Positions 25,467 through 35,267 of a DNA stretch of 64,000 bases are shown piece by piece; within the stretch, counting starts at the first letter, position 1; each line of letters begins with the position of its first letter. Both the position numbers and the translations under genes were made by a program. The stretch spans positions 155,400-219,399 of the forward strand of contig JAJCZM010000053.1 of NCBI GenBank assembly GCA_029262375.1. The letters are read 5' to 3'. This stretch comes from Deltaproteobacteria bacterium. Lineage in GTDB: Bacteria; Desulfobacterota; Binatia; UBA1149; SPBQ01. The notes below the pieces were generated by a model, which did no database searches, was not told the DNA's origin, and saw only the letters and a program-made list of their open reading frames with translations.

Positions 25467-27701
25467 CTAATCTTTTTCACTCTCGGCGCAGACGAGCCAG
25501 GCTGGCAGGACGACCAAATCGCCGACCACGGCTACCGCCAGCGCCAAGCAGGATAGTCCGCTGAAGTAGCGGAGACCCGTAAAATCACTGAACGCGAGCG
25601 AGCCGAATCCGGCTGTGAGAATCGCGGTTGTGACCAGCATCACTCCGGCAAGCGAAGACCAGGCTTCGGTCGCAGCCTCGAATCCCGGCTTGGCTCGGCG
25701 TGCAAGACGATATCGATCGATGAAGTGAATCGTATCGTCGACGGCAATACCGAGTGCGACGGTGAACGACAGCGCACCGGCGATCCCGACGTGTCCACCC
25801 GTCACGACGAGGTACGTCGCGATCGCTGCGAGCGGCAGTCCGTTCGGCACCAAGCTTGCGGCCGCTAACCGCGCGGAGCGGAACGCGACCATCAACGTGA
25901 GAAAAATGACTGGGATCGCCACGAACAAACTGCGCGCCAAGGTCGCGACGAGTCGATCGATCGTGCGCACGTGCACCGGTAGTAGGCCGGTCGGCTCGAG
26001 CGTATAGCCCGGGTAGCGGGACTCGACCGAGCGCAAGCGTTCGTTCAGTCGGTCGAACACCGGGAGGAGCGCGCGCGCTCCCAGATCGGGAACACGCGCG
26101 TACACGAGTGCGCTGCGATTTCGCGGTTCGACGAGGCGTCGCAGTATCCGCTTCGGCGTAATTCCCAACAGCAGCGCCCGACCGAGCGGGTTTGTGCCGT
26201 CGCCGCTCGCGGCGGCTTGAATGTTCAGTACGGAGAAAGGCGATGCACCGTCGATCGAATCGGTCACGGCGTCGTGTACTTCTGCGAGCAGTTCCCACAG
26301 CACAGGAGAGGTCACTCGCTCGCTCGGCGGCCATCGAATCACGACGTGCGCCGACAACATTCCGCCGAACGCTTCTTCCATATGGTGAAACGCTTCGAAC
26401 GCCTCGGTGCCTGCGGGCAACTCGGTGGTGGCGCGTACGTCCGTCTCGAGGCGGCTCGACACGATGAGCATGGTCGCAAACACCGCCAAGCTGATCGCCA
26501 AGGTAGGACGCGGGTATTGCCACAGGCGCGACAGCCACTGCGGCGGGCGAGGTTCCGACACCACGATCGCCCTATCTACGAGCGGATCGCTCCAGCGTGT
26601 ACTCGCCCAGCGCGGCGTGAGGATCATCACTGCCGCGAAACAGCACATCACTCCGATTGCGCAGGTGGCACCGAAACGTTGAACGAGTTCGATATCGGCC
26701 GCCATCAGCGAGCCGAACCCGATTGCTGTGGTGACGGATGTCAGGGTGCAGGGCCCCGCGAGTTTCGCGATCGTCTCGACGGTCGCGGCGCGCTTGTTGC
26801 TTCCTTTCAGTCGGCGACCGCGCATCTCGCTCACCAAGTGCACCGTATCCGTGATGGTGATCGCGAGTAGGAGCGGTGCGATGGTGCCGTTGATCAGGTT
26901 GATGGGCTCGCCCGCGAGACCCATGAATCCGAATGTCCAGATAACGCCGACGAGGGGCGGAGCCGCTACGCCGATCACGACGCCCCAAGAACGAAACAAG
27001 AACAGGCCGACAGCGACGGCGAGTACGAGGGCTGTCGCTGCGAAAAAGAACTGATCTGCGGCCAGCGATTTTACAGTAGTCGATCGGATCGCCGGCGGCC
27101 CCGTGAAGCGCACGCGCGCATATCGCCGGAGGTCGGCCTGCTCGACCAGCGAGCGGACTTCGTCGAGGCGGGCGTCGAGAGTGTGGATCGGCAAGCTGCC
27201 GTCCGCTCTAGGCACTAGCGAAGCGACGACTAGTGTCGTCGTTGCGGAGCGGTCGAGTAGCTGTCCGACGACCATCGGGTTGTCGGTAAGGCTCGACCGA
27301 AGTGCGGTGAAGTTCGTGCTCGCGTCGAGACTTTCCGGGATCTGTGGTTGCGCGATCGCACCGACACGAAACGGGAGTATCGCGTCGAAGATGGAGACGA
27401 CCGAGTCTACGTGATCGTTCTCGTCGAGCAGCCGTACGAATTCCCGCAGCGCCTCGAGCGTTTCCAGATTAACGATCTCGGCGGCATCGATCACGATGGA
27501 GAGGTCGTTGACTTCGCTTTCGAAATCGCTGTGCGCGCGTTCGAGCGCGGAAAACGCACCGGCGTCGGATCGGATCAGGTTGAGATAGTCGTCGTCGAAG
27601 CGCAGGCGCGCAAGCCCGAGAGCAGCCGATACGCTGACGACAGCGACCAGTGCGTGCGAGAGCCAGGCTCGCTCGAACAGAAATAGGAAAAATCGGCTCA
27701 C
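25467..27701 (-). CDS. RND-superfamily exporter (MMPL type)
   Basis: A 744-residue predicted RND exporter with two copies of a six-helix unit, each with a large external loop after the first helix (LRFDDDYLNLIRSDAG near residue 35; SSRLETDVRATTELPAG near 425). The helix-4 stretches NGTIAPLLLAITITDTVHL and ALGIAVDDTIHFIDRYR carry the acidic residues expected for proton coupling. Such proteins move lipids or hydrophobic compounds, often with lipid-synthesis genes. GTG start at 27701, 24 bases after the dockerin-like protein gene, so the pair is probably one operon. Substrate unknown. Confidence 0.88.
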   Translation of the reverse strand: MSRFFLFLFERAWLSHALVAVVSVSAALGLARLRFDDDYLNLIRSDAGAFSALERAHSDFESEVNDLSIVIDAAEIVNLETLEALREFVRLLDENDHVDSVVSIFDAILPFRVGAIAQPQIPESLDASTNFTALRSSLTDNPMVVGQLLDRSATTTLVVASLVPRADGSLPIHTLDARLDEVRSLVEQADLRRYARVRFTGPPAIRSTTVKSLAADQFFFAATALVLAVAVGLFLFRSWGVVIGVAAPPLVGVIWTFGFMGLAGEPINLINGTIAPLLLAITITDTVHLVSEMRGRRLKGSNKRAATVETIAKLAGPCTLTSVTTAIGFGSLMAADIELVQRFGATCAIGVMCCFAAVMILTPRWASTRWSDPLVDRAIVVSEPRPPQWLSRLWQYPRPTLAISLAVFATMLIVSSRLETDVRATTELPAGTEAFEAFHHMEEAFGGMLSAHVVIRWPPSERVTSPVLWELLAEVHDAVTDSIDGASPFSVLNIQAAASGDGTNPLGRALLLGITPKRILRRLVEPRNRSALVYARVPDLGARALLPVFDRLNERLRSVESRYPGYTLEPTGLLPVHVRTIDRLVATLARSLFVAIPVIFLTLMVAFRSARLAAASLVPNGLPLAAIATYLVVTGGHVGIAGALSFTVALGIAVDDTIHFIDRYRLARRAKPGFEAATEAWSSLAGVMLVTTAILTAGFGSLAFSDFTGLRYFSGLSCLALAVAVVGDLVVLPAWLVCAESEKD

Positions 27702-27725
27702 AGGGTCGGCAACGCGACCAAGCGG

Positions 27726-29018
27726 CTAGTCGGGAACAATGCCGGATATGGAGCCTTCCGCTCCGGTAAAATTGATACTCGCCGACATGCCTTCGAACGT
27801 CTCGGTATCGCTGTCGAGATCGAGATCGGCCAGATCGAATAGAGCATCCGGAATCAGATCGCACAGGCCGACGGCGTCATCGTCGTCCAAGTCGAAGAGT
27901 TCGCCGATGACGACGCAGTTGCGTTCATTGGGGAGCGTACACAGCGACTCCGCATCGGCGAGACAACCGGTCGCCGACCAGACACCGCCGTCTTCAGTGA
28001 AGATCGGGCCGGTGATGCCCAGACAATCGCAGGAGCTGCTCGCCATGACACCGTTGATCGCGGTGATCAGATCGGCGGGTGCGATGTAGCCGGAAACGGT
28101 AGCCGCCTCGTACGCCAGACCGTCGTCTGAAATGCCCGAATGCATGCCGTCGATCTCAGCGTCGTTGATCGAGATCTCGACCAAGCTGCCCGAGAACGGA
28201 ATGATCGTTTCGAAGACGCCGCCCGAAGCGGTCACTGTGTCATCGTCGTAGCTCGCCGTCGGAAAGATTACGTTTGGGGTCTCGGTGCCGGGCTCGAAGC
28301 TCGAGGGGTCGATCAAGAACTCGCCGTTTCCAATCGATGCCGCTGCGTACTGCGTACCTTGGGCATACTCTCCGCGCAGGAATACGAGTTCGAAAGGGTC
28401 CGGCGTCGCTGTCGGGTTCACTCCCTGATGGTCGAGCAATAGAACGAGGTTGCCGTTTTCGATCTGGCCGTTCACCGACGCGTTCATGTCCCGTTCGCCG
28501 ATGGCATCGAGCAAGGACGCGAGTAGGGCGAGGACGTTATCGATGTTGTTGGTGCCGTCCTCGATGAAATCGCGCGAAATCTCGCCGAAGTCCTTGCAGC
28601 AGGGGATGTCCGGTTCGTCGCCTGATAGATCGACGACCGGGATCTCGACGGTGGAGATGAACGTGGGGGCTTCGGCTGTGTAGCCGGTTCCCCCGCCGCA
28701 GGGGCACGCTAGCGTGACCGGTGTGCCGACCACGCTAGTGAGGCATAGCAGTGCGTCGGTGGCTGTGATCGGTAGTGTTCCTTTCAGAGCGCAGATGCAT
28801 TCCGGCGTGCAAGTTTCACTGCCCACCGCGGCTCTCAGAATGAAGAGGCAGTCGGTCGCTGTCGGGCTCTGCCCCTGCGTTGACGGCTGAGAACAGTCGC
28901 CGTTGTCGGCGTATGCGAGCGGAGTCACGAGGATGGCGGCGGCCATGCCGGCGACCACACCCAGTGCCAGTGTTAGTGCGAACGAAGGAATGATGTTGCC
29001 GGACCGAAGCGCGAGCAT
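27726..29018 (-). CDS. Secreted protein with N-terminal dockerin-like module
   Basis: A 430-residue exported protein. Signal peptide ends at PLAYA-D; then a dockerin-like pair: PTATDCLFILRAAVG, C-x3-C-x-C, ITATDALLCLTSVVG. In the second half the calcium loop reads ALKGTLPITATDAL, so the aspartates found in the sister proteins are missing. The remaining ~330 residues are acidic and beta-rich, with three cysteine pairs and no known family. AGGA lies eight bases before the ATG. It heads an operon with the RND exporter, so it may be an exported cargo or accessory protein. Function unknown. Confidence 0.75.
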   Translation of the reverse strand: MLALRSGNIIPSFALTLALGVVAGMAAAILVTPLAYADNGDCSQPSTQGQSPTATDCLFILRAAVGSETCTPECICALKGTLPITATDALLCLTSVVGTPVTLACPCGGGTGYTAEAPTFISTVEIPVVDLSGDEPDIPCCKDFGEISRDFIEDGTNNIDNVLALLASLLDAIGERDMNASVNGQIENGNLVLLLDHQGVNPTATPDPFELVFLRGEYAQGTQYAAASIGNGEFLIDPSSFEPGTETPNVIFPTASYDDDTVTASGGVFETIIPFSGSLVEISINDAEIDGMHSGISDDGLAYEAATVSGYIAPADLITAINGVMASSSCDCLGITGPIFTEDGGVWSATGCLADAESLCTLPNERNCVVIGELFDLDDDDAVGLCDLIPDALFDLADLDLDSDTETFEGMSASINFTGAEGSISGIVPD

Positions 29019-29162
29019 CGGCGAATCCTAGCAACGAGGCGAAATTCAGCAAACTCCGAGAACTGCGATGCGAACCGATGGCCGATGGAATCTCTCCGAC
29101 GCGCAGGTGTGGTCACGCTGCGGCCCCGGGGCTACAGTCGCGAGCGAGGGAAGCATACGGAG

Positions 29163-31871
29163 ATGAGAACAGGGGGAGACAACGGTGCAGTAGGCTTGGA
29201 ACCAGTCGCCGACCGGCCGTCCCATGATCTAGCTGATTCGACGGATCCAACAGATTCAACGGATCCAACGGATCCAATGGACCCAATGGACCCAATGGAT
29301 CCACAGAGCGGGCTCGTCGGGCGTGGCTTCGCGTTGCAACGAATCGCCGACGCGTTCGACCATGCGGCGGCGGGCAACCCGAATCTTGTGTTCGTGTCGG
29401 GCGACGAAGGAGTAGGCAAGACGGCGCTCGTCGATGCCTTCGTTCGAACGTTGGACGAGGATCGAATCCTGCTAGCCCGTGGCGCGTGTAGCGAAGACTT
29501 CGGTGGTACGGAGCCGTACCTGCCCGTGCTCACCGCATTGGGAAAACTGGCGCGCGGAAGGCACCGCTCGACGACGGATCTCATGTTGCGCGAGTGCGCG
29601 CCGACTTGGCGGGTGCAGTTGCCGTGGCTTCTCGGACCGGACGAACATTCGGCACTCGAGCGGTCGGTTCATGGCACAACCGCAACGCGGATGCAGCGCG
29701 AAGGGATTGATCTCCTGGAACGGCTGTCGGCGGCGTTGCCGCTGGTCGTGATCCTCGACGACCTGCATTGGGCCGACCAAGCGACTCTCGATTTTCTGTG
29801 CGCATTAGCAGACCACCTTCAGCCTGCGGTCGCCGAACCCGCGCAGGCTGCGCGACCTTCGCAAACTGCGCAAGCCGCGCAAGCCGGGCAAGCCATGACC
29901 ACCGGTCGGCCTTCGCCGTGTGCCGATCCTGCTCGTCTGCTGATTGTGGCGACTCTCCGACGCACGGATGTGAAGTCTATGCGTACGCTCTTGCGCCATG
30001 ATGGAACGACGGCCATTTCGCTGAATGCGTTCGATCTTTCGGCCACTGAGAAGTATGTCGCCGGACGCGGTGTCGGCACGCAGGCGAACGGCAAAGAGAT
30101 GGCTCGGCGGCTACGAGATTGTACCGAAGGGAGTCCGCTCTTCTTGCGCCTGGCGGTCGATCAAGTTGCACGCGGTCTCGCGCTGCCTGCGTGTATGAGT
30201 GACGCGGTTCGCACCGAACTGGACTTGCTCGACGTCGATGTTCGGGCGGTCGTCGAGCTGGCGAGCTTGGTCGGCGATCCGTTTAGTGCAGCAACACTCG
30301 CGACCGGGTTGGATCGAGACGTTGATGACGTGGAGCGCTTACTTCGCCGTGCTGCACGCGACGGTTCACTCATCGAACGACTTTGCCCACTCGACGAGCA
30401 CGCGGATCCTCAGACACACACGGCGACCGATTTTTCCTTCGTGCATGCGGCGTATGCCCGGTCCGTACGTGGGCAGATCGCACCGCAGAGCTATGTGGAT
30501 GGCCATCTCGCGCTCGCAAGGTCCTTAGAAACGGCAACCGGCTGGAGTCTTCGCGAACTCGCCGGGCGTCTTGCCGTGCACTTCGCTCGAGGGGGCGACG
30601 ATGTTCGCTCCATCGACTACTGTGTGAAGGCGGCTGAGAACGCCGAGCATCGCTTTGCCTATCGCGAAGCCGCGCAGCATCTCACGGTTGCGCTCGGCCG
30701 GCTCGAGCACCTGCCCAAAGGGGCTGACCGCGCCCAGCGCGACGCAGCGCTGTCGATCCGTTTGGGTTCGATGCTCGTACTATCCAATGGCTGTAGCGAT
30801 CCCGACATTGAAGTCGCTTTTCGCCGCGCCGCGTCCCGCTCCCAATCGCTCGGTGAGAGCCGCGGGCAATTCGCGGCGAACGTCGGCTTGGCCATCAACG
30901 CTCTGTCGCGCGCACGCTTCGATCTCAGCGTTGAGTACACGCGGGTCTTACTCGAGTTGGCGCAGCACTCGATGTCTCAGATGGCCACGCCTGCGGGGCT
31001 ATACGCGGGCTACACCGCGACATCGTTGGGGCGTCTCGAACAGGCGCACGAGGTGCTCTCGACCGCGTTGACACACGATGGCCGCACCTCGATGTCCGCT
31101 CACTACAATCACCGGCGTATGGTGCGATCGCAGCTCGCGATCGTTCTTTCGTTGATGGGACGCCTCGAAGAGGCGCGCGAGATGGTCGACGGCGCGCTCG
31201 AAGCAGGTCGCAGTGACGGGCGTCCCGGAGATTTGGCGCATGCTGCCCTGTGCGCGACCGACGCTGCGATTCTTCGGCGCGATCGCGACAGCGGTGCCGA
31301 GACCGCAGCACTCGCTCTTGCGGTGACGCTGGAGAACGGTTTTGAGGCGTTCGCGCCCTTGGCGCGATTCTATGCCGCGTGGCACGCCGGCGACGGCGTG
31401 ATCTCGGCCGATATTCCCGAGATGGAAGCGGCGCTCAAAGCACGGAGGGCCCACGGAGACCGCTGGAACGAGTCCATGCTTCTGGGCCTGCTGGCCGAGG
31501 CACTACTCGCCGGTGGCAACGTGGGCGGTGCGCGCAGGCGTCTTGTGGAAGCCGGTCGTTTCATCGACGAAACCGGCGAGGCGCATTACGAAGCGGAGAT
31601 TCGACGGCTGCACGCGGAGTGCTCCATGGCCGAAGCGCAGATCGATTCGGCTCTCGCCGGATTCGCGTCGGCGGCCGCGCGCGCCGCTCAGCAGGGCGCG
31701 CGACTCTGGCAGTTGCGGATTGCGACAAGTCAGTCTCGCGCGCTTGCGTCGCGCGGCGACAGCTTGCAGGCGGCCGAACTGCTCCGTGACGCGCTCTCGC
31801 ACGTCGATGCGAGCTTGCCCGACGCAGACGTGCGCACGGCGCGATCATTGCTCTCGGGATTGGGCAGCTAG
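29163..31871 (+). CDS. STAND/AAA-family ATPase with TPR-like helical C-terminus
   Basis: A protein of about 902 residues. An N-terminal low-complexity stretch of [S/T/M]-D-P triplets leads into a nucleotide-binding domain: Walker A SGDEGVGKTALV, Walker B LVVILDDLHWADQ. The rest is alpha-helical repeats typical of TPR-containing signalling ATPases. It resembles the ATPase-TPR portion of the adenylate-cyclase protein at 55.4-58.9 kb but has neither a cyclase nor a LuxR helix-turn-helix domain, so the output is unclear. Start at 29163 is preferred (AGGGAAG upstream), but an in-frame ATG at 29085 is possible. Confidence 0.78.
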   Translation: MRTGGDNGAVGLEPVADRPSHDLADSTDPTDSTDPTDPMDPMDPMDPQSGLVGRGFALQRIADAFDHAAAGNPNLVFVSGDEGVGKTALVDAFVRTLDEDRILLARGACSEDFGGTEPYLPVLTALGKLARGRHRSTTDLMLRECAPTWRVQLPWLLGPDEHSALERSVHGTTATRMQREGIDLLERLSAALPLVVILDDLHWADQATLDFLCALADHLQPAVAEPAQAARPSQTAQAAQAGQAMTTGRPSPCADPARLLIVATLRRTDVKSMRTLLRHDGTTAISLNAFDLSATEKYVAGRGVGTQANGKEMARRLRDCTEGSPLFLRLAVDQVARGLALPACMSDAVRTELDLLDVDVRAVVELASLVGDPFSAATLATGLDRDVDDVERLLRRAARDGSLIERLCPLDEHADPQTHTATDFSFVHAAYARSVRGQIAPQSYVDGHLALARSLETATGWSLRELAGRLAVHFARGGDDVRSIDYCVKAAENAEHRFAYREAAQHLTVALGRLEHLPKGADRAQRDAALSIRLGSMLVLSNGCSDPDIEVAFRRAASRSQSLGESRGQFAANVGLAINALSRARFDLSVEYTRVLLELAQHSMSQMATPAGLYAGYTATSLGRLEQAHEVLSTALTHDGRTSMSAHYNHRRMVRSQLAIVLSLMGRLEEAREMVDGALEAGRSDGRPGDLAHAALCATDAAILRRDRDSGAETAALALAVTLENGFEAFAPLARFYAAWHAGDGVISADIPEMEAALKARRAHGDRWNESMLLGLLAEALLAGGNVGGARRRLVEAGRFIDETGEAHYEAEIRRLHAECSMAEAQIDSALAGFASAAARAAQQGARLWQLRIATSQSRALASRGDSLQAAELLRDALSHVDASLPDADVRTARSLLSGLGS
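29235..29303 (+). repeat. 9-bp coding repeats (x-D-P triplets)
   Basis: Tandem near-copies of GGATCCAAC, GGATCCAAT and GGACCCAAT encode a run of S/T/M-D-P triplets between the start and the ATPase domain. A second array with unit near GCGCAAGCC lies in the same gene at 29841-29894 and codes for an Ala/Gln-rich insertion after Walker B. Both keep the reading frame, so copy number could change without breaking the gene. Confidence 0.8.
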
Positions 31872-31877
31872 AGCCGG

Positions 31878-34451
31878 CTACAGTCGGGACGCGTCTGCGA
31901 CATCGCCTACCTTCGCTAGCTCGCCCAGCTCCTGCATCACGCCGGCCGCATTCGTCTCGGATCCTTCGAGCGATTCTTCGTTGTCGAGAAGGTCGCCGTC
32001 TTCGAACCACAGCTCGATCAGCGCGGGTACGAATACGAGCGCGGCGATGCAGCAGGTGACCATGTTCCCCGCGATCAAAAAACCGAACGCGATGTTTCGC
32101 GGCGACTCCGAGAACGCCAGGACAAGGAATCCGATACACACGACGGTGGCATTGAAGAAGATGCCTCGGCCGGTTGTCGCGACGGCGATGCGGACCGCCC
32201 GTGACGATGTCGTTCCTCGACTGACTTCAGCGCGCATGCGCGCAATCAAGTGGAGCGAATAATCGATGCCGATTCCGAGCGCGATGGCCGCGATCACGGC
32301 TTCGGTCGGGCCGAGTGTGATCGACGACGCGCCCATGACGCCGAACGTGGCCAGTCCCGAAAACGCAGGCGGCACCATGCAGACGAACACGTACGAGGCC
32401 GATCGATAGATGCCCATGAGTAGGATGAACATGAACAGCGTTGCCGCGGCGAGTGAGTAGACTTGCCCCTGGAATACCAGGCCGCTGATGGTGTGCTGCA
32501 TCATTGCCGAGCCGGTGATCGTGGCTTTGACGCCGAGCGGCCGTAGATGTTCGTCGAGTAGTCGATCGGTGGTTTCGATGACATCGGCCATGACCTTGAG
32601 CCTGTCGCTGCGAAGATGCGCGACGAGGTTTGCCTCGCGGTAGCCGTAGTCGACGGTATCGTCGAACTCCCCGGGATCGCCCGACATCGAGTACAGCAGC
32701 AGAACCTGCGCGATCAGCTCGCGGCTGTCGGGGATCGTGTTCGCGGCCGGATCGTCATTGTTGAGTGCTTGATGCATGCGCTTGACGTATTCCGACAGCG
32801 ATCGCGTATCGCCGACCTGTTCGTGCTTGCCGAGCTCCAGTAACACGGTGTCCATCGCGCGCAGGAGGGCGGGATTCTTCATGCCGTCTTCTTCTCCGCT
32901 GTCGACAATGACGTGAATCGCGGTGGTGCCGCCGTGGCGCGCGCGTAGTTCCTGATCTGCTTCGCGCACCGGCGTGCCCTTGGCGAGCGACTGCACCCAC
33001 GACGAGTCGACCTGGAGTCGCAGCGCGCCGACGAAACACACGAGCGCGATCGCACCGCCGCAATAGGCTACCGGCCGGGCACTCGCGGTGACGAAGTCGG
33101 CGAGTCGCTCCAGCCAGCCGAGTTGTTGCTCCGAGCTCGCGGCCAGTCCGCTGCTCGTGCGCTCCGAGGGCCAACTCGCGAGCACCGCAGGGATCAGCGT
33201 CAGTGAGAGCAGCATGGCCGCGACGATGCCGGTAGCGGTAAACAGCCCGAGCGAGACGTAGGCCGTCATGTCACCCGTTGCGAGGGCGCAGAAACCGGCG
33301 GCCGTGGTGACGGACGTGAGGATCACCGGCCGCCATATCCCCTGCATCGTTTCGACGACGGCGCGATCGCAGTCGGCGACGCGGCTTCGCACCTCACGGT
33401 AGCGTTCCACAATATGAATGCCGTCGGCACAGCCGATCGCGAGTAGGATCGGCGGCATGATGATTGCCGTGACGTATACGGGTTCGTTGAGCGCGGCCTG
33501 TAGTCCCCACGTCCATACGAGCGTGACGACGACGACCGCGGCGGGTGCGAATACTCCGGGGGCGCTCAGCATCGCCATGCAGAGCGCGACTACGGGGTCG
33601 GACCATGCCGCGGCTCGACCGCTTACGAACCCGAACGCCAGCAACGCAGTCAGAGCGATTGCTGCGCGCCAACCGAGTTGACGAGCCGATAGCGTCGGGA
33701 AGCAGGCAAACAGGAGCACGACTACGCAAGCGAGCGTCAGCGGGATCAGACGCGCGATATCGCCGGCCATCTGTCGTCCGTAGATCGCTTCGACCATCGG
33801 CTCGCCCGCGAGCAAGATGCGTAGGCCCGGCCTTTCCAGCTCGGAGGTCATCGCGGTGAGCGCTTGGTACGCGCCGCCGCTGTCCATCGCCTCACGATCA
33901 ACTTTGAAGACTACGGTTGCGATGTCCCCGCCACGCGAAACCAGGCGATCGAGATAGACGGGATTGTCGAAGACCGCGCGCCGGATCGCGTTGGCTTCGT
34001 CTTGGGTGGTGGGAATCTGCTGGTAGAATCGCGACGTGGTGAGCGAGTCGTCTTCCCCGATGATCGCTTCCGCACGCGACAGGCTCGAGAGTTCCGAGTC
34101 GATCACCCATGGGAGCGCTTCGACTCGATCTGTGAGCTGCGCGATAAGTCCCAGCGTTTCAGGCGTGAAGATGCCGTCGGGCTCATCTTCATCGGCAACG
34201 ATGGCGATCAGCACCTCGCCGCCGAGCATGAATCGCTCTTCGACGTCGCTCCAGAACACACGGATGGGGTGGTGAAGCGGTACGAACGAGTCTACGTCAG
34301 GGTCCAGCCGCAGGTTGGGAAGCTGCATCGCAGCCGCAACGGTGATCAGCCCGACTGTGACGAGGACGCTGCGCCGGTACGCGACGCAGCCGGCTAGAAG
34401 CGTGGTCATTGCGCGTTCGAGCACGCGAGAAGACGTAGTCAGGAAGCTCAC
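31878..34451 (-). CDS. RND-superfamily exporter (MMPL type), TetR-linked
   Basis: About 857 residues with the duplicated six-helix RND layout. First external loop begins LRLDPDVDSFVPLHHP; helix-4 motifs ILLAIGCADGIHIVERYRE and ALGIGIDYSLHLIARMR carry acidic residues and the common GIDYS pattern. The GTG at 34451 overlaps the TGA of the upstream tetR gene (GTGA), implying coupled translation; other in-frame starts exist at 34526 and 34406. The C-terminal tail is acidic and cytoplasmic. Probable lipid or hydrophobic-drug exporter controlled by its TetR partner. Confidence 0.87.
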   Translation of the reverse strand: MSFLTTSSRVLERAMTTLLAGCVAYRRSVLVTVGLITVAAAMQLPNLRLDPDVDSFVPLHHPIRVFWSDVEERFMLGGEVLIAIVADEDEPDGIFTPETLGLIAQLTDRVEALPWVIDSELSSLSRAEAIIGEDDSLTTSRFYQQIPTTQDEANAIRRAVFDNPVYLDRLVSRGGDIATVVFKVDREAMDSGGAYQALTAMTSELERPGLRILLAGEPMVEAIYGRQMAGDIARLIPLTLACVVVLLFACFPTLSARQLGWRAAIALTALLAFGFVSGRAAAWSDPVVALCMAMLSAPGVFAPAAVVVVTLVWTWGLQAALNEPVYVTAIIMPPILLAIGCADGIHIVERYREVRSRVADCDRAVVETMQGIWRPVILTSVTTAAGFCALATGDMTAYVSLGLFTATGIVAAMLLSLTLIPAVLASWPSERTSSGLAASSEQQLGWLERLADFVTASARPVAYCGGAIALVCFVGALRLQVDSSWVQSLAKGTPVREADQELRARHGGTTAIHVIVDSGEEDGMKNPALLRAMDTVLLELGKHEQVGDTRSLSEYVKRMHQALNNDDPAANTIPDSRELIAQVLLLYSMSGDPGEFDDTVDYGYREANLVAHLRSDRLKVMADVIETTDRLLDEHLRPLGVKATITGSAMMQHTISGLVFQGQVYSLAAATLFMFILLMGIYRSASYVFVCMVPPAFSGLATFGVMGASSITLGPTEAVIAAIALGIGIDYSLHLIARMRAEVSRGTTSSRAVRIAVATTGRGIFFNATVVCIGFLVLAFSESPRNIAFGFLIAGNMVTCCIAALVFVPALIELWFEDGDLLDNEESLEGSETNAAGVMQELGELAKVGDVADASRL

Positions 34452-35116
34452 GATGCTTCGTCTTCCGGGTCCGCGCCCGCGGGATTCGTAGAGGCGGTGC
34501 GTATGCGCATCGCGAGCTCCGGCCATTGCTCAGGCTTCATGACTCCGTAGAGAAGCAGCCGCTGGAACTCGTTCGTGAAGCGCTCGACGACGCTGTCACG
34601 GTCGGGTGTTTCGTCGGTGTAGCGGCGCAGGCCGAGCAGCGAACTCATCGTGGCGGTCAACAAAATGACGGCGAGCATGTCGGCGTCGATCCCGGGTTGT
34701 GCTCGATCGCTTTCGGCCAGTTCGCGGATGTTCGTGAGGTAACGCTCCCAGACGCTCTGATCGGGGGGCGAGCCGTCGCTCAGAAGTTGGAACATCCACA
34801 AACGAGCGACCTCGGGATGTTCGGCGTGGTAGCGGATCATGTCTCTTATGAGATCGGGGCTGTCGCGGTTCTCGTCGATCATGGTGCTGATCGTGTCGGC
34901 GAACGCGGCCATTGCGGCGGCGATCAACTCGTCGCGTGTCCGAAAATGCTGGTAGGCAGTCGTGCGATTGACGCCTGCGGCGTGCGCGACATCCGAGATT
35001 CGTAGCGACTCCGGACCACGCTCGGCAATGAGATCCTGGGCTGTTTTCAGAATCAGAGCGCGCGTCTCGGCGGGATTTCGCTGGCGCGGGTTTCGAAAGG
35101 GCGTGACTTTGGCCAT
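34448..35116 (-). CDS. TetR-family transcriptional regulator
   Basis: A 222-residue TetR protein. N-terminal helix-turn-helix: ISDVAHAAGVNRTTAYQHF, with the usual preceding RALILKTAQDLIAERG. The C-terminal ligand domain is divergent. It is the first gene of an operon whose second gene, an RND exporter, overlaps its stop codon. A 13-base inverted repeat at 35149-35161 in its promoter region is the likely operator, which would make it an autorepressor releasing on a hydrophobic ligand. Confidence 0.9.
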   Translation of the reverse strand: MAKVTPFRNPRQRNPAETRALILKTAQDLIAERGPESLRISDVAHAAGVNRTTAYQHFRTRDELIAAAMAAFADTISTMIDENRDSPDLIRDMIRYHAEHPEVARLWMFQLLSDGSPPDQSVWERYLTNIRELAESDRAQPGIDADMLAVILLTATMSSLLGLRRYTDETPDRDSVVERFTNEFQRLLLYGVMKPEQWPELAMRIRTASTNPAGADPEDEAS

Positions 35117-35148
35117 GGGTCACAATGGCACGCTGCGTCGCTAAAGCA

Positions 35149-35161
35149 ACAACAGTGTTGT
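35149..35161. promoter_or_regulatory. Candidate TetR operator
   Basis: The inverted repeat ACAAC-AGT-GTTGT sits 32 bases upstream of the tetR start and about 106 bases before the divergent hydrolase gene. Short arms and position fit a TetR site controlling its own operon; it could also affect the divergent gene. Confidence 0.45.
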
Positions 35162-35267
35162 CTTATGTCTTTAAATTGCTGTTTTGATTTATGAAAATTG
35201 GCAAATCCAGCCTCGATCGAGGCCGTCGCTGGTCAGGGTTGCGAAGGTCGCTTAAAGAAGGATGACC

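Noticed and set aside
35126-35142. Sigma54-like TGGCACG...GC element
   Set aside because: The GG-to-GC distance is 13, not the 12 required, and no enhancer-binding protein gene is near.
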